A stretch of 64,000 nucleotides of DNA from assembly GCA_026224775.1 (NCBI GenBank), contig JAMFRP010000019.1, positions 248,001 to 312,000 on the forward strand, in the 5' to 3' direction. The translations under genes and the position numbers were made by a program. Shown here piece after piece: positions 54,567-62,526 of the stretch. The notes below the pieces were generated by a model. It worked only from the letters and a program-made list of their open reading frames with translations, ran no database searches and was not told the DNA's origin. This DNA comes from Bacteroidota bacterium. GTDB taxonomy: Bacteria > Bacteroidota > Bacteroidia > Sphingobacteriales > Sphingobacteriaceae. Position 1 is the stretch's first letter. Every line of letters begins with the position of its first letter.

Positions 54567-54579
54567 ATAAAACAGAAGT

Positions 54580-55275
54580 ATGCAATTAAAATGTATCGCT
54601 ATTGATGATGAGCCGTTAGCGCTTGAGGTAATTAAAAAACATGTGAATGATTTCCCTGAATTAAAATTGCTACAAACTTTTGATGACGCTATTTCGGGTG
54701 CAGAGTTTTTGAAAAAAACGCTGGTTGATTTGCTTTTTATAGATATTGATATGCCCGATATCTCGGGTATTGATCTTGTCCGGACATTGCAAAATAAACC
54801 GTTGATAATATTTACGACCGCCTATAAAAATTATGCTTATGAAGGTTTTGAGCTCGAGGCAATAGATTATCTGTTAAAGCCAATTGACCTCAAACGATTT
54901 ACCGCGGCAGTTCAAAAAGCTTTGGATTATGCTAAATACAAAACCCAGGATAAAGATGAAGAAGGTGAATCGATATACGTGCACTCTGAATATCGAATGC
55001 TTAAGATAAATTTAAAAGATGTTGAATACATTGAAAGCATGCAGGATTATATCAAAATTCACCTGGTGGGCCTGGAAAAGCCAATACTAACACTTATGCC
55101 TATGAAAGCAGTGCTCGAAAAATTGCCCGCAACGCAATTCGCCCGGATTCATCGCAGCTATGCTGTAGCGATAAAGAGAGTAAAATCAATCTATAATCGT
55201 AAGGTTAAAATAGGCGTTGTGGAGCTTCCTGTTGGTAATAGCTATGCGGATTTCATAAAAGAATGGTCAAAATAG
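54580..55275 (+). CDS. LytTR-family response regulator
   Basis: A 231-residue regulator. The receiver domain has the acidic pocket in AIDDEPLALEVI, phospho-acceptor D55 in LLFIDIDMPD, the threonine in IIFTTAYKNYAYE and the lysine in IDYLLKPIDLKR. The LytTR DNA-binding domain covers about 138-231 (VEYIESMQDYIKIHLVG, FARIHRSYAVAIKRVKSIYN, VELPVGNSY). It is co-transcribed with the kinase gene. It is the natural candidate to bind the 21-base-spaced repeats seen at 52879, 55295 and 62407. Confidence 0.94.
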   Translation: MQLKCIAIDDEPLALEVIKKHVNDFPELKLLQTFDDAISGAEFLKKTLVDLLFIDIDMPDISGIDLVRTLQNKPLIIFTTAYKNYAYEGFELEAIDYLLKPIDLKRFTAAVQKALDYAKYKTQDKDEEGESIYVHSEYRMLKINLKDVEYIESMQDYIKIHLVGLEKPILTLMPMKAVLEKLPATQFARIHRSYAVAIKRVKSIYNRKVKIGVVELPVGNSYADFIKEWSK

Positions 55276-55294
55276 ATCGGGTTTTTGTTGTTTG

Positions 55295-55324
55295 TCGGTA
55301 GATATGTCCTGTTCAGCGATAATT
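55295..55324 (+). promoter_or_regulatory. LytTR-type direct repeats before the lone receiver gene
   Basis: TCGGTAGAT (55295-55303) and GCGATAATT (55316-55324) are spaced 21 bases apart and lie about 60 bases before the ATG at 55384. The second half-site is degenerate. The position between the LytTR gene and the next operon fits a promoter-proximal activator site. Confidence 0.5.
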
Positions 55325-55383
55325 GCTTTTTTGTAAAATTTTAATATGCCAATTTTATATAAAGCATTTAAAACTATTGGATT

Positions 55384-55761
55384 ATGGAACTAATGAGCAA
55401 ACCAAAAAAGATCCTGGTATTGGATAACGGGGGCCGGATGTTACCAGTTGTTGATGAAATTTTAACTTACAGCGATTTCGATATACATATTATATATGAC
55501 GCTGGAGCGATCTGTGAAAGAGCCAAATCAATCCGGCCTGATCTGATCATACTGGATTACTTATTGCTGAACAATGAGTGCGAATTGATATGCGGTGACC
55601 TAAAGCAAGAGGATATGGTGAAAGATATACCTGTAATTATTGTGACCGGTTACAGAACTAAAAAATTAAAATCAGATATTTACCACTGCGACGCGTTGTT
55701 TTTAAAACCGATAGATATGGAAGTGCTGGCATCGCGTATTGACTATTTAATAGCCTCCTGA
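55384..55761 (+). CDS. Single-domain response regulator (receiver only)
   Basis: A 125-residue receiver domain without an output domain. The phospho-acceptor is D58 in LIILDYLLLNN, the threonine is T88 in VIIVTGYRT and the lysine is K108 in LFLKPID. The first acidic pair is reduced to DNGG (residues 14-17), where most receivers have two acidic residues, so Mg binding and phosphorylation may be altered. An ATG at 55393 (MSKPKKI) is an alternative start. It lies 50 bases before the PqqD-like gene and may act as a partner protein for the system downstream. Confidence 0.85.
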   Translation: MELMSKPKKILVLDNGGRMLPVVDEILTYSDFDIHIIYDAGAICERAKSIRPDLIILDYLLLNNECELICGDLKQEDMVKDIPVIIVTGYRTKKLKSDIYHCDALFLKPIDMEVLASRIDYLIAS

Positions 55762-55811
55762 TATACCTAAAATCGCTACATTTATATCGTTATTTACCAT
55801 CTTTGCGCATA

Positions 55812-56072
55812 ATGAAGATCAAAAAGAATATTGCTACCAGCGAGAACGGGTTTGTTTTTAATCCGGCTACCGGCGATTCGTTTTCGGGCAATGCAATGGC
55901 ATCAGTCATATTGCTTGCCATGAAAAACGGCGTTAACACAGCGGAGATAAAAGCAGATATTTTAAAAAAATATGATGTTAGTGTAGCGCAGCTTGATCGG
56001 GACTGGGAGGATTGGATAATTCAGTTAAAAGAGGCTAATCTGTTGGAATTAGAATTGAATCATGGCAACTAG
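55812..56072 (+). CDS. PqqD-like peptide-binding protein (RRE fold)
   Basis: An 86-residue protein. The ATG at 55812 (MKIKKNIATSENGFVFNPAT) is preferred over an upstream TTG. The pattern (short beta strands, GDSFSGNAMASVILLAMKNG, then an acidic helix TAEIKADILKKYDVSVAQLD and WEDWIIQLKEANLLE) is that of PqqD/RRE proteins, which recognise leader peptides of ribosomally made peptides or related substrates. It overlaps the ATP-grasp gene by 11 bases, so the two proteins are probably made together and interact. I found no convincing short precursor-peptide gene nearby. Confidence 0.82.
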   Translation: MKIKKNIATSENGFVFNPATGDSFSGNAMASVILLAMKNGVNTAEIKADILKKYDVSVAQLDRDWEDWIIQLKEANLLELELNHGN

Positions 56073-57114
56073 GTACACTGGCTTATGTATTGGTGTAACT
56101 GGCCTCAATGCTAATGACAATCCAGGCCCGGGCATAGCAGTGATCAGGGCGCTAAAAGCAGGATTGGGTGATGATATCAGGATTGTAGGCTTCGCTTATG
56201 AATCATTAGAACCCGGTATATACATGCAGGGATTGGTTGACAAAACTTATCAGCTACCTTATCCCACCGCGGGAACCGGCGCACTCCTGGAAAGGTTAAC
56301 TTACATTAATAACCAGGAGAAGTTAACGGCAATCATCCCAAACTTTGATGCAGAACTCCATAACTTCATAATTATAGCGCCATCGTTATTAAAAATTGGT
56401 ATCCGCACATTTCTTCCGTCGCTGGCACAATTACAAGTTAGGGACAAAGCGAATCTTTTTGAATTTGGCAATAAAAACGGACTTCCGGTGCCGCCGCATT
56501 ATAAACTATTTTCAGCTGCTGATTTACCGCATGTTACTGAGGAATTAGGCTTTCCATTGGTTATAAAGGGTAAGTTTTATGATGCATATATCGCAGTAAA
56601 CATGGATTCCGCCCTGAAAGCATTTAAACAATTGGAAGCGGCCTGGGGTTACCCTGTGATAGCGCAAAAATATATCAAAGGAACTGAAATAAATGTTGCT
56701 GCATTAGGTAGTGGAAACGGTAGTAACCTTAGTATTGTGCCTATGCGTAAACTTTATATCACCGAAAAAGGGAAAGCTTGGGCTGGTGTTACTATTGAAG
56801 ATAATGCATTGGTTGAACTGGCAGATCAATTTGCAAAAGCAACCCAGTGGAGAGGCGCTTATGAACTGGAAATTATACGGGATGCGGAGGATCAACTTTT
56901 TATAATTGAAATTAATCCCCGCTTCCCCGCATGGATATATCTGGCAGCGGCAGCGGGCCAAAATCAGCCGGCAGCATTGATTAAAATGAGTATGGGTGAA
57001 AACGTTACCCCATTTAACAGTTATGAGACGGGCAAATTGTTTATCCGGCACTCCTGGGACCAGGTGGTTGATATTGCGGAGTTTCAAAAAATGTCTGCCT
57101 TTGGCGAATTATAA
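56062..57114 (+). CDS. ATP-grasp family ligase
   Basis: A 350-residue enzyme with the ATP-grasp fold: an N-terminal preATP domain (GLCIGVTGLNANDNPGPGIA), ATP-binding strands QVRDKANLFEFGNKNGLPVP, ELGFPLVIKGKFYDAYIAV, PVIAQKYIKGTEINVAALG, and the metal-binding end YELEIIRDAEDQLFIIEINP (E and N ligands) with RFPAWIYLAAAAG. It resembles carbamoyl-phosphate synthase-type and peptide ligase ATP-grasps. It forms acyl-phosphates and joins them to an amine or thiol; the substrates are unknown. It sits between the PqqD-like gene (overlapping) and the decarboxylase gene. Confidence 0.88.
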   Translation: MATRYTGLCIGVTGLNANDNPGPGIAVIRALKAGLGDDIRIVGFAYESLEPGIYMQGLVDKTYQLPYPTAGTGALLERLTYINNQEKLTAIIPNFDAELHNFIIIAPSLLKIGIRTFLPSLAQLQVRDKANLFEFGNKNGLPVPPHYKLFSAADLPHVTEELGFPLVIKGKFYDAYIAVNMDSALKAFKQLEAAWGYPVIAQKYIKGTEINVAALGSGNGSNLSIVPMRKLYITEKGKAWAGVTIEDNALVELADQFAKATQWRGAYELEIIRDAEDQLFIIEINPRFPAWIYLAAAAGQNQPAALIKMSMGENVTPFNSYETGKLFIRHSWDQVVDIAEFQKMSAFGEL

Positions 57115-57127
57115 TTATGACTTAATC

Positions 57128-58480
57128 ATGGAAAAACTTCCTTACGAAAGGCCCTACATAAAAAGACTCACCCCGGGTGCCATGAATAAGTTTGGCAGCC
57201 ACAGCGGTGCACAGCCTTTTAAACATATTGATGGCGTACAGGTAACTAACCTGATCGCGGCTTACGGTTCGCCACTTTTTGTACTATCGGAGACCCAGAT
57301 ACGTCGCAACTATCGCTCCGCTTATCGCGCTTTTAGTACCCGGTATCCAAAAGTACAATTTGCCTGGAGTTATAAAACCAATTACCTGAATGCTGTTTGC
57401 CAGATATTCCACAGTGAAGGCAGTTGGGCTGAGGTTGTTTCGGGTTTTGAATACCGTAAAGCTTTGGGCAACGGCGTAGCTGGCAACAAAATTATATTTA
57501 ACGGCCCGAGCAAGTCAAAAGAAGACCTGATGCTTGCAATAGAGAATGATTCACTAATCCATATTGATCATTTAGAGGAATTAAATCTTTTAATTACACT
57601 GAGTGAAAATTTAACGGATAAACCCCGTGTGGCTATCAGGGTGAATATGGATACCGGCATATTTCCGGCATGGGACAGGTTTGGTTTTAATTACGAAAAC
57701 GGCGAAGCATGGAACGCGCTTACTAAGGTGGTTGCTTCAGGCAAATTGCGATTGACGGGCCTCCATTGCCATATCGGTACTTATATACAATCAACATCTG
57801 CATTCGGCATAGCGGCTACGAAATTAGCAGATCTGGCTTTGCGTTGTAAGACTGTACTAGATCAAACCATAGAGTATCTTGATCTCGGCGGTGGCTTTCC
57901 TTCAATGAATACCTTAAAAGGCGCGTATTTACCCGGGACAGACACCTTACCATCAATCGATGACTTTGCTGAAGAAATATGCAATAAACTGATTAATTCA
58001 GATTTTGCGCCTAATGAATTACCGCTACTGATACTGGAGAGTGGGCGCGCGCTGATTGACGATGCAGGATATTTATTGGGCACAGTACTGGCCAATAAAC
58101 GTTTGGCAGACGGCAAACGGGCGACTGTTGTAGATTTTGGGGTCAACATACTCTTTACTTCATTTTGGTATGATCATCAAATAAGCCCTGCACAGGATTT
58201 CTCGCCACATACGGAAAATATGGCGATTTATGGCCCGTTATGTATGAATATAGACGTAATCAGGGAAAACATAAATCTGCCTTTATTAAATCCTGGTGAC
58301 CATTTGGTGGTACACAAAGTGGGCGCTTACAATATGACGCAATGGATGCAGTTCATAACCTTTAGGCCTGCGGTTGTCTTAATTGATGAGCGACAAAACA
58401 TCCATTTAATAAAAGCCGCCGAAACATTGGATTACATTGAGGAAAATGAAAATGTACCCGGGCATTTAAAAGCAAAATAG
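57128..58480 (+). CDS. PLP-dependent decarboxylase (DAP/ornithine decarboxylase family, fold type III)
   Basis: A 450-residue enzyme. I set the start at ATG 57128 (MEKLPYERPYIKRLTPGAM); the frame is open further up but that part overlaps the ATP-grasp gene and has no family match. The PLP lysine is in FAWSYKTNYLNAVC; HCHIGTYIQS, YLDLGGGFPSMNT and ILESGRALIDDAGYLLGTVL are the expected barrel and cofactor blocks. In the C-terminal sandwich the usual Cys/Asp/Tyr substrate residues look changed (MAIYGPLCMNIDVI, GAYNMTQWMQF), so the substrate may differ from diaminopimelate. It resembles Y4yA-type relatives. The next gene begins directly after its stop. Confidence 0.88.
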   Translation: MEKLPYERPYIKRLTPGAMNKFGSHSGAQPFKHIDGVQVTNLIAAYGSPLFVLSETQIRRNYRSAYRAFSTRYPKVQFAWSYKTNYLNAVCQIFHSEGSWAEVVSGFEYRKALGNGVAGNKIIFNGPSKSKEDLMLAIENDSLIHIDHLEELNLLITLSENLTDKPRVAIRVNMDTGIFPAWDRFGFNYENGEAWNALTKVVASGKLRLTGLHCHIGTYIQSTSAFGIAATKLADLALRCKTVLDQTIEYLDLGGGFPSMNTLKGAYLPGTDTLPSIDDFAEEICNKLINSDFAPNELPLLILESGRALIDDAGYLLGTVLANKRLADGKRATVVDFGVNILFTSFWYDHQISPAQDFSPHTENMAIYGPLCMNIDVIRENINLPLLNPGDHLVVHKVGAYNMTQWMQFITFRPAVVLIDERQNIHLIKAAETLDYIEENENVPGHLKAK

Positions 58481-60643
58481 ATGAAAAGCAGGTTTTTATT
58501 TTTTATTAAAACCATACTTAATAGCTACGCCATACTGTTCTTTTCACAAAATAGCACGTTAGGCGGAATTTTGCTCTTGGTATCTTTTATAAACCCCCTT
58601 GCTGGCATGAGTGGGTTATGCTGCGTTGTGTTCGCCGCTGTAGTGGTCAAGGCGTCGGGCTACCAGCGTGAGCATATTCAAACGGGTATTTACAGCTTTA
58701 ATAATTTGCTCCTCGGTCTCGCCTTTGGTACATTTTACCAATTTAACATGTACTATGTCATCTGGCTGATATTTACTGCTTTATTGTTAATCATGGTAAC
58801 GGCTGTCCTCGCCGAAAGGCTTGGCAAATTAGGTCTGCCTATTTTATCCGTACCTTTTATCCTGTGTTTTTGGATTTTGTTATTAAGCGCTGACGGTTTG
58901 TTTAACATCGGGCTTGTATCCAAAAGTAGCCTTGTTATGCAAGAGGTTTACGGGTGGACCAGAAATTTGTCCTACCTGCATAATTATCTATCATCCAATC
59001 TTCCCGGTTTGCTTTGCTTATTTTTCCGTTCGTTCAGCGCTATTTTATTTCAGGATAATATTATAACGGGCGCATGTATTGCTATTGGCTTGCTGATTCA
59101 TTCCCGTATCGCATTTAGCTTAGCAGTAATTGGTTTTTTAGCCGCTTATGGTCTTAACGCCAGCCTGCATATTTATCCGGATGGTATCAGCTATTACCAT
59201 TTGGGCGCTAACTTTATGATATCCACTATTGCTATTGGTAGTTTTTTTACCATTCCCTCCATACGATCCTATTTATGGGCAATCGCCTGTATCCCGGTAA
59301 TATTTATCCTGATAAATGCCTTTTCGGTTATATTGGCGGCTTATAATTTACCAGTATTTTCTTTACCGTTTTGTGTGATAAACTTCACGCTGCTTTATTT
59401 CCTGTTACTCCGGAAAGATGCAGCGCATTTACAATTGGTTAAGCTGCAGCATTATTCGCCGGAACGAAATTTATATCAGTTCATCAACCAACAAAAACGG
59501 TTAAATAATTTGCAATACTTTAGGTTCAGGCTGCCTTTTATGGGTAGCTGGACTGTTTCACAAGGATACGATGGCAATATCACTCATACTAACGAATGGG
59601 GTAAAGCCCTTGATTTTGTGATTGAAGACGAGGATAAAAAAACTTTTAAATTTCCCGGCACATTGCCTGAACACTTTTATTCCTTTAATAAACCCGTTTT
59701 ATCCTGCGGCGATGGTGTTGTGGCCAATGTTGTAGATAACGTGGAAGACAATGCTATAGGTATTGAAAACCTGCTGGAGAATTGGGGAAATACTGTAGTA
59801 ATTAAACACCTCGACGGTTTATACAGCAAAGTGTCACATCTTAAAAAGCAATCAATTAAAGTAAAGATCGGTGATACGGTTAAACAGGGAGAACTGATTG
59901 GGTCATGCGGTAATTCCGGTCGTTCTCCTGAACCGCATTTGCATTTTCAGCTCCAGATTACGCCGTATATCGATGCAAAAACACTGAGCTATCCTTTTTC
60001 ATATTACGTTAGCAAAAAAAACGAACAGGAAAGAATTGCAAGTTTTACTATTCCTAAACAAGGCGACGTTGTAAATCCTGTCTCAATTGTTAACGCTACT
60101 GCAAAGGCATTTGATTTTCAGCCGGGCTATACTGCCACACTTGTTGGTGAGCCAGGTGTTAACGAGCAATTAGAGGTATTCAGGGATGAGTTGGGCCAAG
60201 CTTATTTTTACAGTATAACAAGTGGAGCAACGGCCTATTTTATAAACGATGGTACACAATTTTACTTTACTAGCTTTTATGGTAGCCATCAATCTTTATT
60301 ATTTCTTTTTTACCTGGCTGCGTATAAAATTACATTTACCGATAATGACCATGTTGTTGTGCACGATGTGTTTCCTTTACATCTATTAAATAATAAACCA
60401 TTGCTTTGGTTGCAGGACTTTGTTTCGCCTTTTTTTAGATTTATCAGTTTAAGGTATAGCGCCATAAATCTCCCCTCTAAAAGCGGAGTTATCCAGTCAA
60501 CACAAGTAAAACAAGTATTTGGCAAACAAAAGATATTAATGCAGGCGACTATCAGTCTTGCAAATGATAATATTCAGGGGTATTATATTTCGGTAAACGG
60601 TAACCACAAAAATATTGAATGGATAAAATCAAATACGTATTAA
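58481..60643 (+). CDS. Urea transporter-like membrane domain fused to an M23 peptidase
   Basis: A 720-residue protein. The first 310 residues hold about ten membrane helices of the urea transporter family (AILFFSQNSTLGGILLLVSF, GIYSFNNLLLGLAFG, and in the second repeat SFSAILFQDNIITGACIAIG). From about 340 a LytM/M23 metallopeptidase domain follows: THTNEWGKALDFVI (H369 and D378 as zinc ligands), GDGVVANVVDNVEDN, NTVVIKHLDGLYSKVSHLKK and SPEPHLHFQLQ (HxH near 485-487). A beta-rich tail of about 180 residues completes it. The ATG directly follows the decarboxylase stop. The pairing of a urea channel with a wall- or peptide-cleaving domain is unusual. Confidence 0.88.
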   Translation: MKSRFLFFIKTILNSYAILFFSQNSTLGGILLLVSFINPLAGMSGLCCVVFAAVVVKASGYQREHIQTGIYSFNNLLLGLAFGTFYQFNMYYVIWLIFTALLLIMVTAVLAERLGKLGLPILSVPFILCFWILLLSADGLFNIGLVSKSSLVMQEVYGWTRNLSYLHNYLSSNLPGLLCLFFRSFSAILFQDNIITGACIAIGLLIHSRIAFSLAVIGFLAAYGLNASLHIYPDGISYYHLGANFMISTIAIGSFFTIPSIRSYLWAIACIPVIFILINAFSVILAAYNLPVFSLPFCVINFTLLYFLLLRKDAAHLQLVKLQHYSPERNLYQFINQQKRLNNLQYFRFRLPFMGSWTVSQGYDGNITHTNEWGKALDFVIEDEDKKTFKFPGTLPEHFYSFNKPVLSCGDGVVANVVDNVEDNAIGIENLLENWGNTVVIKHLDGLYSKVSHLKKQSIKVKIGDTVKQGELIGSCGNSGRSPEPHLHFQLQITPYIDAKTLSYPFSYYVSKKNEQERIASFTIPKQGDVVNPVSIVNATAKAFDFQPGYTATLVGEPGVNEQLEVFRDELGQAYFYSITSGATAYFINDGTQFYFTSFYGSHQSLLFLFYLAAYKITFTDNDHVVVHDVFPLHLLNNKPLLWLQDFVSPFFRFISLRYSAINLPSKSGVIQSTQVKQVFGKQKILMQATISLANDNIQGYYISVNGNHKNIEWIKSNTY

Positions 60644-61779
60644 CTATCGTTTTTATTTTATTAGCGGGCAGTATAAAGGCACAAATTAGCACCATGCAGG
60701 TGGCGGATAGTACCTCGGCCGACCTCTATAACAGTGGCGACTGGAAGGAATTAATCGTGTTTGGAAATCAATCTGTCAAAAACGGCATTGACTTTCCGGG
60801 CTTAAGATTAAAGATTGCCTATGCGTATATGATGAGCGGCAATTTTAAGATGGCGCTGAAAAACTATGAAGATATTCTTGCTAATGACGGCTATAACGAA
60901 ACCGCTCGTTTTTACGCTTATTTATGTAACAGCTATTTAAACAATGACCTTGCGGCATCTTACAATGCCGGATATATGCAAAACAAAAATGGTTTAAGAC
61001 CTTTTGCCTTTATAGATGCCGGTACCGAATTTAGCACGAACTTAAATAATGACATCAACCGGGGAGATGCGTCCTATTCCCGAATCTCATTGAGTAACCG
61101 CTTGTCATGGCGCTGGCAGCTGGAGCAATCGTTAGTTTACTACAACCAAACTATTTTTAGGTTAAGCGATAATGATAATTCGATAGATGCGAGAGACCAG
61201 CAAAAAGAATATTATGCTAAATTAAGCTATGCCGCAAGCGCCAATTTTAGTATCTTAGGTGCTTATCATTACGTTAATACCAGCTTTGAAACCTCTGTCG
61301 GCAATAGTAATTTGGGGTTTTTAGGAGCGCGGTTTACGGCTTCATATTTTGATCTGCAAGTAGACATGAACTTTGGAAGTCTTGATGAAAAGCCGATAGA
61401 ACAGTACGACGGAAAACTCACCTTCTATCCGATGGGAAACTTTAACTTCTACACAATCAGCCGTGCATCAGACCAGCATTTAAATGCATCTGACCATATA
61501 ATATTGAGCCAGGCTATAGGCTTTAAACTTATTAAAAACACATGGCTCGAATCTGCTGTTACAATTGGCGATCAGAATGATTATTTAGATGCCGATGGAT
61601 TGTATATTTACAATGCGATTGACAAAATAACTTTTAAATGCGGAGAGACTTTATTTTACCAGTTAAGCAAGCACATGCAATTGCAATTGGATTATGTTTA
61701 TGAAAAAAAGGATGATACCTACCAGTCTTTAAACTATGAACAAAATTCTATTACTTTAGGTTTAATATGGAAGTTTTAA
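60619..61779 (+). CDS. TPR and outer-membrane beta-barrel protein (YaiO-like)
   Basis: A 386-residue exported protein with a signal peptide ending at SIKAQ. Residues 30-115 are TPR-like helices (ALKNYEDILANDGYNETARF). The rest is a beta-barrel with repeating strands (SYSRISLSNRLSWRWQLEQS, SFETSVGNSNLGFLGARFTA) and a terminal Phe (ITLGLIWKF), as in YaiO-like proteins. It overlaps the urea transporter/M23 gene by 25 bases and the next gene by 13 bases. It is likely the outer-membrane part of the system, perhaps for export or surface display. Confidence 0.82.
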   Translation: MDKIKYVLTIVFILLAGSIKAQISTMQVADSTSADLYNSGDWKELIVFGNQSVKNGIDFPGLRLKIAYAYMMSGNFKMALKNYEDILANDGYNETARFYAYLCNSYLNNDLAASYNAGYMQNKNGLRPFAFIDAGTEFSTNLNNDINRGDASYSRISLSNRLSWRWQLEQSLVYYNQTIFRLSDNDNSIDARDQQKEYYAKLSYAASANFSILGAYHYVNTSFETSVGNSNLGFLGARFTASYFDLQVDMNFGSLDEKPIEQYDGKLTFYPMGNFNFYTISRASDQHLNASDHIILSQAIGFKLIKNTWLESAVTIGDQNDYLDADGLYIYNAIDKITFKCGETLFYQLSKHMQLQLDYVYEKKDDTYQSLNYEQNSITLGLIWKF

Positions 61780-62387
61780 AAAAGGTTCTTTCGGTTTGTT
61801 TTTTTAGTTTATGGGCAGCTGGCACATTTGCACAAAGCAATGGCGTGTTACAGAAGGCTTTTCATAACAGCTATACTGACGAGCTGAATAAAAACTATAC
61901 TGCTGCCATTAATGATATATCTGCTTATTATAGCAATAATAGCTATGAGATAAATATCCGGCTTGGCTGGCTATATTACCTCAACCAAAACTACAATGCG
62001 TCTCAAAACTACTATCAAAAAGCAGTTAATATTAAACCGGGATCAATCGAAGCTAAATTTGGTTATGTAAAACCCTTGTCGTTCCTTCAAAACTGGGATA
62101 AAGTTTTGCAGCAATATATTGATATATTAAAGATCGACCCACAAAACACGCAGGCCTGTTATTGGGCCGGTGTCATTTATTACAACCGTAAACAGTTTGA
62201 TGTATCAACCAAATATTTTAAGGTTGTAGCAACGCTATATCCGTATGATTATGATGGTAATCACATGCTTGCCTGGTCGTTACTGATGGCGGGCAACAAG
62301 GCAGAGGCTATTGGTTATTTTGAAAAAGCGCTCATCATAAAGCCCGCCGATGCCTCAAGTACAGATGGCCTTACCAGGTGCAGGTAA
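61767..62387 (+). CDS. TPR-repeat exported protein
   Basis: A 206-residue protein with a signal peptide ending at GTFAQ and four to five TPR units (IRLGWLYYLNQNYNASQNYY, VNIKPGSIEAKFGYVKPLSF, DILKIDPQNTQACYWAGVIY, YFEKALIIKPADASSTDGLT). It overlaps the preceding gene by 13 bases, and stops shortly after the last repeat. It is probably a periplasmic scaffold that works with the TPR/beta-barrel protein upstream. No catalytic motif is visible. Confidence 0.85.
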   Translation: MEVLKKVLSVCFFSLWAAGTFAQSNGVLQKAFHNSYTDELNKNYTAAINDISAYYSNNSYEINIRLGWLYYLNQNYNASQNYYQKAVNIKPGSIEAKFGYVKPLSFLQNWDKVLQQYIDILKIDPQNTQACYWAGVIYYNRKQFDVSTKYFKVVATLYPYDYDGNHMLAWSLLMAGNKAEAIGYFEKALIIKPADASSTDGLTRCR

Positions 62388-62406
62388 ATGTCTCAAATTC
62401 ACTTAG

Positions 62407-62436
62407 TCGGTAAATAATATCCATTCATCGACAAAT
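62407..62436 (+). promoter_or_regulatory. LytTR-type direct repeats before the PepSY lipoprotein gene
   Basis: TCGGTAAAT (62407-62415) and TCGACAAAT (62428-62436) are 21 bases apart, the cleanest pair in the window. They lie 20 bases after the TPR gene stop and 70-90 bases before the lipoprotein start. They suggest that the lipoprotein gene has its own promoter under the local LytTR regulator. Confidence 0.65.
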
Positions 62437-62478
62437 AGTTCTTCGCTGCAGATTTCGATCATACATTTAATTCATACA

Positions 62479-62493
62479 AAGGCATAGTGCCTT
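62479..62493 (+). other. Short hairpin in the leader of the lipoprotein gene
   Basis: AAGGCA and TGCCTT form a perfect 6-bp stem with a TAG loop, 33 bases before the preferred ATG (62527). It may influence translation or mark the transcript start region. Confidence 0.4.
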
Positions 62494-62526
62494 GGCTTTA
62501 AATTTATGAATCAAAATTTTACAAAA

